Shown here: in pieces, positions 8,101 to 16,289 of the stretch
Position numbering within the stretch: position 1 is the stretch's first letter
How the letters are laid out: every line of letters begins with the position of its first letter
Assembly (NCBI RefSeq): GCF_000621865.1
Contig: NZ_KK211358.1
Coordinates: forward strand, 62,001-126,000
Length of the DNA stretch: 64,000 bases
Direction of reading: 5' to 3'
Source: Pseudobutyrivibrio sp. MD2005
Lineage (GTDB): Bacteria > Bacillota > Clostridia > Lachnospirales > Lachnospiraceae
Made by a program: the position numbers and the translations under genes
Notes under the pieces: generated by a model
Databases searched by the model: none
What the model was told of the DNA's origin: nothing
Seen by the model: the letters and a program-made list of their open reading frames with translations, nothing else

Positions 8101-9906
8101 ATGAAAAGTGCAATATTTAAAAATAAAGTCAAAACATGGTTCTCGCAGCCGCAGAATATAATTCTTTTGTTGTTTGGAATAGTTTTGACATTTTCTACAG
8201 TGGCTCCCATTGTTGCGATAGTTCAGGATACATTAAAAATACATCCTGGAACAATCGACCAACATCTCACAGGACGAGTAGAGGGCTACACAATTGTAAA
8301 CTACATAGATTTGTTTACAAGCCGCCTGGCCAAGACAAATCTTTGGAATCCACTTTTAAATACAGTTATTTTATCTGTTTTAACATGCTTTATTTCTATT
8401 TTATTTGGTGGTTTGTTTGCGTTCTTGGTTACAAGAACAGATATGAAGTTTAAGAGATATTTAAGCTCAATTTTTATTTTTCCGTACATCATGCCACAGT
8501 GGACACTTGCCGTTGTGTGGCAGCACATGTTTTACAGTAACAAAGTTACTGGAACTTCAGATGGATTATTAGCAGCTATTTTTCATATATATTTACCAAG
8601 CTGGTGGTGTCAGGGAGTGTTCCCAAGTGCCATGGTACTTGGACTTCATTACGCACCATTTGCCTACATTTTGATTGGTGGCATCTTTAAAAATATGGAT
8701 GCAAACCTGGAAGAAGCAGCCACAATTTTGGATACTCCAAAGTGGAAGATAATGTTCAAGGTTACACTTCCTATGATAAAGCCTGCAATCCTATCAACCA
8801 TCCTGCTTGTGTTTGGTAGTGCTATGGGAAGTTACCCGGTTCCACATTATTTGAATCTAACAACTCTTTCTACAAAGTACATCTCAATGAACAGTACTTA
8901 CACTGGTGAGGCTTCAATTCTTGCAATTATCATGATGGTATTTGGTGTACTGATTCTTGGAATGAACCAGATGAGCCTTAAGAGTAGAAAGAATTATACG
9001 ACTGTAACTGGAAAATCTGGTCAGCTTACAAAACTTACAATTGGAAAAGCAGGAAAATATGTTGTGGGAATTGTATTTATGATAATTACATTCTTTACAA
9101 GTATTTGGCCTATTATTCTTTTTGCACTTGAAACCTTCCTTCCAAACCCAGGTGACTACAGTTTCCTATACTCAGGAAACTTAGCCCACCTGACAACAAA
9201 GTGGTGGGTTACAAATCAAAATATCACTGAAAGTGGTATGTATGGCCAGTCGGGTATTTTGTACAACAAAACAATCTGGCATGCGTTCTTTGGAACATTA
9301 TTACTTGCAGTGATATGTGCACTGATTGCCGGAACAATCGGAACACTTATCGGATATGCGGTAGCTAAAAAGAGGAGAAGTAAATGGGCGAACTACGTTA
9401 ACAATGTGGCATTCCTTCCATATTTGATGCCATCGATTGCAGTAGGAGCAGCATTCTTTATCCTGTTCTCTAACGAACATATTAATCTGTTCAACACATA
9501 TACACTTTTGATTATTGCAGGTGTAGTAAAATATATTCCATTTGCATCCAGAAGCTCCTTAAATTCAATGCTTCAAATTAGTAATGAGCTTGAGGAGGCT
9601 GCTATTATTCAGAATGCATCCTGGATAAAGAGAATGGTGAAAATCATCATTCCAATTCAAAAGTCATCTATCATTAGTGGATATTTACTTCCATTTATGA
9701 CCTGCCTTAGAGAATTGTCATTATTCCTGCTTCTTTGTACACAGGGATTTATCTTATCAACAACACTTGATTACTTTGACGAGATGGGACTATATGCATT
9801 CTCAAGTGCAATCAATCTCATATTGATTGTTACGATTTTGATTTTTAATACATTGGTAAACAAGCTGACTGGAGCTAGCCTCGACAGCGGAATTGGAGGA
9901 AAGTAA
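8101..9906 (+). CDS. ABC importer permease, two fused membrane domains
   Basis: Integral membrane protein of 601 residues, about 12 helices, in the FbpB/ThiP arrangement where two BPD_transp_1 domains are joined. Each half carries an EAA loop that docks onto the ATPase: EEAATILDTPKWK (about residues 203-215) and EEAAIIQNASWIK (about 499-511). AAGGAGAG precedes the ATG. The ATPase gene follows after one base. The fused form means one permease chain would serve the whole transporter. The substrate is unknown; family members move ferric iron, thiamine, polyamines or sugar phosphates. Confidence 0.92.
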   Translation: MKSAIFKNKVKTWFSQPQNIILLLFGIVLTFSTVAPIVAIVQDTLKIHPGTIDQHLTGRVEGYTIVNYIDLFTSRLAKTNLWNPLLNTVILSVLTCFISILFGGLFAFLVTRTDMKFKRYLSSIFIFPYIMPQWTLAVVWQHMFYSNKVTGTSDGLLAAIFHIYLPSWWCQGVFPSAMVLGLHYAPFAYILIGGIFKNMDANLEEAATILDTPKWKIMFKVTLPMIKPAILSTILLVFGSAMGSYPVPHYLNLTTLSTKYISMNSTYTGEASILAIIMMVFGVLILGMNQMSLKSRKNYTTVTGKSGQLTKLTIGKAGKYVVGIVFMIITFFTSIWPIILFALETFLPNPGDYSFLYSGNLAHLTTKWWVTNQNITESGMYGQSGILYNKTIWHAFFGTLLLAVICALIAGTIGTLIGYAVAKKRRSKWANYVNNVAFLPYLMPSIAVGAAFFILFSNEHINLFNTYTLLIIAGVVKYIPFASRSSLNSMLQISNELEEAAIIQNASWIKRMVKIIIPIQKSSIISGYLLPFMTCLRELSLFLLLCTQGFILSTTLDYFDEMGLYAFSSAINLILIVTILIFNTLVNKLTGASLDSGIGGK

Positions 9907-9907
9907 A

Positions 9908-11557
9908 ATGCCAGAAATCAAATTAGAAAATATTACAAAACGCTGGGGAAAGTTCTTTGGCGTAGATAATGTAAGTTTGGACATACCTGATAATTCGTTT
10001 ATTACATTACTTGGACCATCAGGCTGTGGAAAGACCACAATCCTTAGAATGATAGCCGGTCTTGAAACACCAACAGAGGGAAGAATAACAATTGGTAATA
10101 AAGTTGTCTTTGACTCAGAAGCAGGAATAAATGTTCCAGCTAACAAGAGAAAAGTAGGATTCCTTTTCCAGAATTATGCCCTTTGGCCAAACATGACAGT
10201 GTATGACAATATTGCATTTGGCCTAAAGAATATCCACGAAGAGCTTCCTGTTATTGATGTGGAAGCAAAGCAGATTAGCGGAATAATTAAGGCTCTTTCT
10301 AATGGAAATAAAATCAAAGAGACCATTGAAGAATGCCTCGACAAAAATGGTAAGCTTGATGAAAACAAAGCCTATGTAAAATTGATTGATAACTATAATC
10401 TATCGATTTATTCTGCAAAAGAACTTTATAGTTTAGGAATTCATACTGCAAATGACCCTTCAGCCCTTGCAAGCACAAAGCTCACAGAATACCAGGAGAA
10501 GCTTGCAGCTATAAACAGCAAGTACTCAGCTGAAGGCAAGTCTTTAAATGAAAAATTTGAAGTGACCAAAAACGGTGCAGTTATACTTGAAAAGAGAAAA
10601 CTCACAAAAGAAGAAATAGACTCAAGAGTGAGAGCCTGCTCTAGAATAGTAAAGATAGGAATGTTTATGGACAGATATCCAGCTGAGCTTTCTGGTGGAC
10701 AACAGCAGAGAGTTGCCATTGCAAGAACTCTTGCACCAGAGCCACAGGTGCTTTTCATGGATGAGCCACTATCAAACCTTGACGCAAAGCTTCGTCTTGA
10801 AATGAGATACGAGCTTCAAAGACTTCACGTAGAAACAGGCAGCACATTTGTATATGTAACCCATGACCAAATGGAAGCCATGACACTAGCTACAAAGATT
10901 TGCCTTGTAAACAATGGAGTATTGCAGCAGTATGCACCACCGCTCACTGTTTATAACCGCCCATCAAATCTATTTGTTGCCGATTTCGTAGGAAATCCTT
11001 CAATGAATTTTGTAGATGCCAAAGGATTACAGGAAGCTGATGGCTCGGTTTCTCTAAAAATATTAGGAGATATAAAGGCAAGGTTCCTACCAGAGTATGC
11101 ACTTGATATGAATGCCTGGCGACATGTACGTGACCAGAGCATCGCAGACAAAGCTGAAGCAGAGCGCCTACGCTTATCAAAGAAAGGTGCCGTAGAAAAA
11201 TCTAACAAGGACGAAGTATTCAGATATCATGTACAAAAGGTCGAAGAAGTAGACGAGAGCATCCTCGAAGACCCTGTTATCACTGACGAAGATTTTGTAC
11301 TTGGCATCAGACCAGAATTCATCGATATCGAAGATAATGGCACCATAAAATCAGAAATCTATGGCGCCATGCCTACTGGAATGGAGTCAACCCTAAAGCT
11401 TCGCGTAGGAGAGTACCTCCTCACAAGCGTAGTATTTGGCGGCGTACTCTACCAAATTGGCGAAAAAGCCAACCTGGCAATCAAAGGCTCAGACATCCTC
11501 CTCTTCGACAGAAAGTCTGGACGTCTCATCTGCGCTGGTAGCCTCGAAATTCAATAG
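9908..11557 (+). CDS. ABC importer ATPase with a long insertion in the helical domain
   Basis: Cytoplasmic ATPase of 549 residues, far longer than the usual 350 or so. It has Walker A GPSGCGKT (36-43), Q-loop Q88, signature LSGGQ (261-265), Walker B VLFMDE (281-286) and H-loop H319. About 125 extra residues (roughly 107-232) sit between the Q-loop and the conserved KEEIDSRVR helix, where relatives have only about ten. The C-terminal TOBE-like regulatory part (about 340-549) is also enlarged by a Lys/Glu-rich segment. I chose ATG 9908 because GGAGGA lies 6-7 nt upstream. All catalytic motifs are intact. The stop codon TAG abuts the first giant palindrome. Confidence 0.93.
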   Translation: MPEIKLENITKRWGKFFGVDNVSLDIPDNSFITLLGPSGCGKTTILRMIAGLETPTEGRITIGNKVVFDSEAGINVPANKRKVGFLFQNYALWPNMTVYDNIAFGLKNIHEELPVIDVEAKQISGIIKALSNGNKIKETIEECLDKNGKLDENKAYVKLIDNYNLSIYSAKELYSLGIHTANDPSALASTKLTEYQEKLAAINSKYSAEGKSLNEKFEVTKNGAVILEKRKLTKEEIDSRVRACSRIVKIGMFMDRYPAELSGGQQQRVAIARTLAPEPQVLFMDEPLSNLDAKLRLEMRYELQRLHVETGSTFVYVTHDQMEAMTLATKICLVNNGVLQQYAPPLTVYNRPSNLFVADFVGNPSMNFVDAKGLQEADGSVSLKILGDIKARFLPEYALDMNAWRHVRDQSIADKAEAERLRLSKKGAVEKSNKDEVFRYHVQKVEEVDESILEDPVITDEDFVLGIRPEFIDIEDNGTIKSEIYGAMPTGMESTLKLRVGEYLLTSVVFGGVLYQIGEKANLAIKGSDILLFDRKSGRLICAGSLEIQ

Positions 11558-12150
11558 CCCCCACAGCGACCGTGTGATTAAGCGGCTCACGCTGCCAGGC
11601 CAGGCTGTCCTTGAATGATTTTGCGAATATTTTTAGTTCTTCAATGGGCAAAATCTAGGCATCGCACATGTGTCTTGTTGCGGAATGAACCGTTTGAAAA
11701 AAATGTTTTTTGATTGGCGGACACTGAGGTTTTTATTGTACTTCTTAGGCTAAGGGGAACTTGGTTTCATATTACGCTTGCTAAGTAACATAACAAAGCA
11801 GGTTTTGCATATATAGGTACCGTGGCACATTCAACATCGTGTTTTAAGTGACCACTTGCGCTGCCGTCCGTGGCAGCGCATACCTACATATTGCAAAACC
11901 TGCTTTTATGTTACTAGGCTCGCTCCAAAATCAACCAAGTTCCCCTTAGTCTAAGAAGTACATTTTAGTTTAGAATGTGTGTCCGCCAATAAAAACATTT
12001 TTTCAAACTGTACAGGCCTGCAAAAGACACATGTAAATAGAGATGCCTAGATTGCCCATTAGAAGAACAAAATATTCTTGCAATATTCAAGGACAGCCTG
12101 GCCTGGCAGCGTGAGCCTGGTATATGCTGGTAGTCGCTGTGGGGGCTATT
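11553..12150 (+). repeat. Giant imperfect palindrome, copy A (about 600 bp)
   Basis: The left arm from 11553 and the right arm ending at 12150 are reverse complements along nearly their whole length, with scattered mismatches and small indels. The palindrome begins at the TAG stop codon of the ATPase gene. The apex holds AGCAGGTTTTGCA (11797-11809) paired with its complement (11892-11904), a stem TAGGTA/TACCTA, a variable hairpin, and a conserved hairpin GCGCTGCC/GGCAGCGC (11858-11879). The core (from GATTTTGCGAATATT, 11617) matches copies B and C. The outer 64 bp of each arm do not match the other copies but do match each other. TTTT after the apical stem could end transcription. No credible protein is encoded. 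It fills most of the gap before the next gene. Confidence 0.85.
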
Positions 12151-12246
12151 AGATTTCTTAAATGTTCGTTTAACTTGTAGTATGTAATTTAATTGATTAT
12201 AATTATCGTATATACCATATTAATGATGATTGGGAGGGGGTAAACT

Positions 12247-12591
12247 ATGATCATTAGTGAAAGAATTTTTAAGTTGATGGATGAAAAAGGGGTTTCACAG
12301 CTTCAGCTTTCAGCTGGCACGGGGATTGCACAGAGCACGATTAGTGATTGGAAGAGGAAGAAGACCAATCCATCAGCCGAGAAAATTATGGCTATTTGCG
12401 ATGTGTTAGATGTATCACCTTTTGAATTGTTGCAGGATTCTATCCCAGCAAAGGGTGCAGGAGAAGTGGATTTTCTGATTGCAAGCGAGGGGACTGCTGA
12501 ATATCAGGTTATTAAAAAGATGGAAAAGCTCAATAAAAAGACAAAGGATGAGCTTTGCACATATGTAAAAAATCTAAAGAATAAGAAGTAG
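12247..12591 (+). CDS. XRE-family transcriptional regulator
   Basis: Small DNA-binding protein of 114 residues. The HTH_3 domain covers about residues 5-62 (SQLQLSAGTGIAQSTISDWK, then AEKIMAICDVLDVS). The Lys-rich tail may be a short helix for dimerisation. The ATG follows GGGAGGGGG at a normal distance. The cation efflux gene starts 5 nt after its stop, so the two are probably one transcript and the regulator may control it. Its own leader (12151-12246) is AT-rich with no clear operator. Confidence 0.85.
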   Translation: MIISERIFKLMDEKGVSQLQLSAGTGIAQSTISDWKRKKTNPSAEKIMAICDVLDVSPFELLQDSIPAKGAGEVDFLIASEGTAEYQVIKKMEKLNKKTKDELCTYVKNLKNKK

Positions 12592-12596
12592 GAAAA

Positions 12597-13703
12597 ATGG
12601 AACGTAATAAGAGAATTATTAAAACAAGTGTATTAGGCATTTTTGCAAATTGCTTGTTGGCAGCATTCAAGGCGGTTGTTGGTACGGTAACGGGCTCAAT
12701 CGCCATTGTTCTTGATGCGGTTAACAACTTAAGTGATGCTTTGTCATCCGTAATTACGATAGTGGGAACAAAGCTTGCAGGGAAGGCTCCTGATAAAAAG
12801 CATCCGCTAGGACATGGAAGAGTAGAGTATATCAGTGCAGCGATGATTGCGATTATCGTATCCTATGCTGGTATCACATCACTTATAGAATCAGTGAAAA
12901 AAATTATTCATCCGGAGACACCAAACTACAATACTACTAGCCTTATTATTGTTGCTGTGGCTGTAGTGGTAAAGATTGTGCTTGGTACTTATGTTAAAAA
13001 AGTTGGAGAAGAGGTTAATTCTGATTCACTGGTGGCGTCAGGAGAAGATGCAAAGCTTGATTCCATCATCTCAGCATCTACGCTGCTTGCAGCTATCATA
13101 TTCATTTTTTCTCACATAAGTTTGGAGGCTTGGCTTGGTGCTATCATTTCTATTATTATCATCAAGTCTGGTTATGAGATGATAGCAGATACTATTTCTC
13201 ATATTTTGGGTGAACGTATCGAAATGCAGTTATCCCATGATGTTAAAAGATCTGTAGTTCAATTCGATAGAGTGCTTGGTGCTTATGATCTTAGCCTTCA
13301 CAATTATGGCCCAGAAAGATATGTTGGCTCTATTCATATCGAGGTGGATGAAGATATGACTATGGCGGAGCTTGATCAGCTTCAGCGAGAGATTACATAT
13401 AAGGTCCTTAATGAAACTGGTGTGGGGCTTGAAGGTATTGGAATCTATTGCAAGAACAAAAAGGATTCAAAGGCAGATAAGCTAAGAAAAGAGTTTTCAA
13501 GCTTTGTCAAAAAATATGATTATGTTAAACAGATTCATGGATTTTTCTATGATGAAGCAAAGGCAATTGTTAGCTTTGATTTGGTAATCAGCTTCGATGC
13601 GCCTAATAGAAAGGCATTATTCAATGAGATAATAGATGCCTTAAAAGAGCAGTATCCACAGTACAATTTCAATCTTAATCTGGATATTGATTTAAGTGAT
13701 TAA
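12597..13703 (+). CDS. Cation diffusion facilitator family transporter
   Basis: Membrane antiporter of 368 residues that exports divalent metal (zinc, iron or manganese by family) in exchange for protons. It has about six helices in residues 10-205. The metal-site helices show DAVNNLSDALSS (D41, N44, D48 region) and the second site SGEDAKLDS. The HPLGHGR loop typical of the family is present. The cytoplasmic ZT-dimer domain (210-285) is followed by an extra 80-residue Lys-rich domain longer than in minimal members. It sits directly behind the XRE regulator and ahead of phosphoglucomutase. Confidence 0.93.
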   Translation: MERNKRIIKTSVLGIFANCLLAAFKAVVGTVTGSIAIVLDAVNNLSDALSSVITIVGTKLAGKAPDKKHPLGHGRVEYISAAMIAIIVSYAGITSLIESVKKIIHPETPNYNTTSLIIVAVAVVVKIVLGTYVKKVGEEVNSDSLVASGEDAKLDSIISASTLLAAIIFIFSHISLEAWLGAIISIIIIKSGYEMIADTISHILGERIEMQLSHDVKRSVVQFDRVLGAYDLSLHNYGPERYVGSIHIEVDEDMTMAELDQLQREITYKVLNETGVGLEGIGIYCKNKKDSKADKLRKEFSSFVKKYDYVKQIHGFFYDEAKAIVSFDLVISFDAPNRKALFNEIIDALKEQYPQYNFNLNLDIDLSD

Positions 13704-13724
13704 TTTATTTTAGGAGGATAAATA

Positions 13725-15419
13725 ATGGATTATCAATCAAGATACGAGGAGTGGATTAATAAGTTAGATAGTAATGACCCACTTAAAGCAGAACTTGAGG
13801 CTATCGCATCTGATGAAAAAGAGAAAGAGGACAGATTCTATCAGGATCTTTCATTTGGTACAGCTGGTCTTCGTGGTAAGGTTGGCGCTGGTACTAATCG
13901 TATGAATTTCTTTACAGTAGGAAAAGCTACACAAGGTGTGGCTGATTTTATAGTTTCAAAGGGACAGGAAGCTATGGAGAAGGGCGTTGTTATTGCACAC
14001 GACCCACGTCATTTTTCTAAGGAGTTTTCTAAGCTTGCTGCAGGAATCTTTGCTGCGAACGGAATCAAGGTATATTGTTTCCCTGATTTACGTCCTACAC
14101 CAGAGCTTGCATTCATGATTAGAAGACTTGGCACTGTTTCTGGTATCAACATTACAGCCAGCCACAATCCAAAGGAGTACAACGGCTACAAGGCTTATTG
14201 GGATGATGGATGTCAGGTTTCATCTGAGATTGCAGATGGTATGACGGAGTGCATCAACGCTGTTGATATGTGGAACGGAGTTAAGAAGTCTGATTTTGAG
14301 CAGGGCGTTAAGGATGGTAAAATCATCGTTCTCGGCGAAGAATATGATAGAGAGTACTTAGACAAGATTGAGTCACTTGCTATTCATGAAGGTGACGAGC
14401 TTGATTTATCTATTCCACTTGTTTACACACCACTTAACGGCTGTGGATCTATTCCATTTAGACAGATGCTTAATGACAGAGGCTTCTCTAACTGGACAAT
14501 CGTACCAGAGCAGGAGAACCCAGATCCAGACTTTACTACAGTAGGTTATCCAAATCCAGAGGATCCAAAAGCATTCAAGCTTTCAGAGGAATATGGTCGC
14601 AAGTTTGGCGCTGAGCTTCTTATGGCTACAGATCCAGATGCAGACCGTTTCGCTATTGAGATTCGCGATAGCGAGGGCAACTATGTGCCACTTAATGGTA
14701 ACCAGACAGGATACCTTCTTGTAAATTATGTTCTTGAAGGACATAAGGATGCTGGCACACTTCCAGCAAAGGGTGCAATGGTTAAATCTATCGTTACATC
14801 AACACTTTCCACAATCATGGCTAAGGCTTATGGCGTGGAAATGTTTGAAACTCTTACTGGTTTCAAGAACATTTGTGGAAAAATCCCTTATCTTCACGAT
14901 AACGGATATACATACCTTTTCGGATATGAGGAGTCTGTTGGCTATGCTATCTGCGAGGATATCCGTGACAAGGACGGTATTTCAGCAGGTATGATGGTTG
15001 CAGAAGCAGCTGCTTACTATCGCAAGCAAGGCAAGACTCTTTGGGATGTTCTTCAGGAAATCTACGCTAAGTACGGTTTCTTCGCAGAGGACGAGCCAAA
15101 CATCATCCTAGAGGGAATTCCTGGAGCACAGCGTATTCAGCGAATGATGAAATGGTTCCGTGAGAAACTGCCAACAGAGGTCGCTGGTGCAAAGGTTGAA
15201 AAGGTAATCGACTACATTAATGGTTACGAGGATATTCCACCTCAGAATGCAATCAGATTATTCCTTGATAATGGTTCTTGGTTTGCAATCAGACCTTCAG
15301 GAACAGAGCCTAAGATTAAATTCTACTTCTACTCAAATCGTGATTCGAGAGAAAATGCTCTTAAGACAAATGCAGCTATAAAGGAAGAAATCTTCGCTCT
15401 TATCAACTCGGTAGAATAA
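13725..15419 (+). CDS. pgcA: Phosphoglucomutase / phosphomannomutase (alpha-D-phosphohexomutase)
   Basis: Interconverts glucose-1-phosphate and glucose-6-phosphate in the cytoplasm, feeding glycogen and nucleotide-sugar synthesis. The 564-residue length fits the PgcA/PGM2-like group. The catalytic phosphoserine is S146 in TASHNPKEYNGY, the Mg-binding loop is DPDADR (about 306-311), the sugar loop GYEESVGYA is in domain 3, and the phosphate loop RPSGTEPKIKFY is in domain 4. TAGGAGGATAAATA precedes the ATG. Strong codon bias suggests high expression. Its role agrees with the glycogen debranching gene nearby. Confidence 0.95.
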   Translation: MDYQSRYEEWINKLDSNDPLKAELEAIASDEKEKEDRFYQDLSFGTAGLRGKVGAGTNRMNFFTVGKATQGVADFIVSKGQEAMEKGVVIAHDPRHFSKEFSKLAAGIFAANGIKVYCFPDLRPTPELAFMIRRLGTVSGINITASHNPKEYNGYKAYWDDGCQVSSEIADGMTECINAVDMWNGVKKSDFEQGVKDGKIIVLGEEYDREYLDKIESLAIHEGDELDLSIPLVYTPLNGCGSIPFRQMLNDRGFSNWTIVPEQENPDPDFTTVGYPNPEDPKAFKLSEEYGRKFGAELLMATDPDADRFAIEIRDSEGNYVPLNGNQTGYLLVNYVLEGHKDAGTLPAKGAMVKSIVTSTLSTIMAKAYGVEMFETLTGFKNICGKIPYLHDNGYTYLFGYEESVGYAICEDIRDKDGISAGMMVAEAAAYYRKQGKTLWDVLQEIYAKYGFFAEDEPNIILEGIPGAQRIQRMMKWFREKLPTEVAGAKVEKVIDYINGYEDIPPQNAIRLFLDNGSWFAIRPSGTEPKIKFYFYSNRDSRENALKTNAAIKEEIFALINSVE

Positions 15420-15443
15420 AATTTTCTAATTTCGAAAAACATG

Positions 15444-15501
15444 TTGACAAACTAAATTAAATTGCGTACAATCAAAACATCAAATCGGTTGTACGCAATT
15501 T
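15444..15501 (+). promoter_or_regulatory. Glutathione peroxidase promoter with overlapping inverted-repeat operator
   Basis: TTGACA (15444-15449), a 17-bp spacer and TACAAT (15467-15472) form a good sigma-A promoter. A near-perfect inverted repeat, AAATTGCGTACAA (15459-15471) with TTGTACGCAATTT (15489-15501), covers the -10 box and the expected start site. A repressor bound here would block transcription. The same half-site TTGCGTACAAT recurs at 58581-58591 upstream of the DtxR-type gene. Confidence 0.65.
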
Positions 15502-15537
15502 ATTTATTTGGGATAACATATTAAGGAGGAAAAGAAA

Positions 15538-16080
15538 ATGGGATTTTATGATTTAACAGTTGAAAAGACAAATGGTGAGCAGCTTTCAATGAGTGACTTC
15601 CAGGGTAAGGTTGTTTTAGTTGTAAATACAGCTACAGGCTGTGGCTTCACACCTCAGTATGAGGATATCGAAAGAATCTACGAGAGCTTCCACGACAAAG
15701 GGCTTGAGGTTATTGATGTTCCTTGCAACCAGTTTGCAGGACAGACACCAGGTACAGATGAAGAGATTCATGAGTTCTGCTCACTTCATTACAATACACA
15801 GTTCCCTCAGATGAAAAAAGCTGATGTAAACGGTGAAAACGCAATAGAATTATTCAAGTTCCTTAAGTCACAGAAGACATTCGAAGGCTTTGGAAAGGGC
15901 CCTAAGGCTCTTGCTATGAGCACTATGCTTAAGAAAATCGATAAAGATTACAAGAATAATTCTGAAATCAAATGGAACTTCACAAAGTTCGTTGTTGACC
16001 GTCAGGGCAACGTAGTTGCACGTTTCGAGCCAACAGCAGACATGAAAGAAGTTGAAAAGTGCATTGCTTCATTGATTTAG
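15538..16080 (+). CDS. Glutathione peroxidase-family thiol peroxidase
   Basis: Reduces hydrogen peroxide and organic hydroperoxides. The 180-residue protein has the family signature NTATGCGFTPQY with peroxidatic Cys35 in place of selenocysteine. The second conserved block is VIDVPCNQFAGQTPG, and the catalytic Trp lies in IKWNFTKF. In bacteria lacking glutathione such enzymes usually work with thioredoxin (family knowledge). AAGGAGG precedes the ATG. It is a single-gene unit with its own promoter, palindromic operator and terminator, as expected for an oxidative-stress gene in an anaerobe. Confidence 0.95.
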   Translation: MGFYDLTVEKTNGEQLSMSDFQGKVVLVVNTATGCGFTPQYEDIERIYESFHDKGLEVIDVPCNQFAGQTPGTDEEIHEFCSLHYNTQFPQMKKADVNGENAIELFKFLKSQKTFEGFGKGPKALAMSTMLKKIDKDYKNNSEIKWNFTKFVVDRQGNVVARFEPTADMKEVEKCIASLI

Positions 16081-16103
16081 TTCAGAAGCCAAGAGAAGTA
16101 TGT

Positions 16104-16141
16104 ATAGGCGAATCTAGTTATTTAGATTCGTCTATTTTTTT
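16104..16141 (+). terminator. Intrinsic terminator after glutathione peroxidase
   Basis: ATAGGCGAATCTA (16104-16116) pairs with TAGATTCGTCTAT (16123-16135) with one G-T pair, followed by a run of Ts. Confidence 0.85.
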
Positions 16142-16252
16142 GATATAAAAGGTTGCTAATATCTAGCGATGGATATAAAAGGTTATAAAAGGTTGATAAT
16201 GACTTAATACGAGTATAAAAGGTTGCAAAAGGATATAAAAGGTTGCTATAAT
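16142..16252 (+). promoter_or_regulatory. Five helically phased TATAAAAGGTT repeats over the ATPase promoter
   Basis: TATAAAAGGTT begins at 16144, 16174, 16184, 16214 and 16234. The intervals of 30, 10, 30 and 20 bp are all whole helical turns, so all copies face one side of the DNA. A promoter (TTGCAA 16223-16228, TATAAT 16247-16252, 18-bp spacer) is embedded in the last two copies. This looks like a cooperative binding site controlling the ATPase gene, possibly by its own product (inference). Confidence 0.65.
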
Positions 16253-16289
16253 ATGTTAAGACGATATTACAATGGCAGGAGGCATCAGT

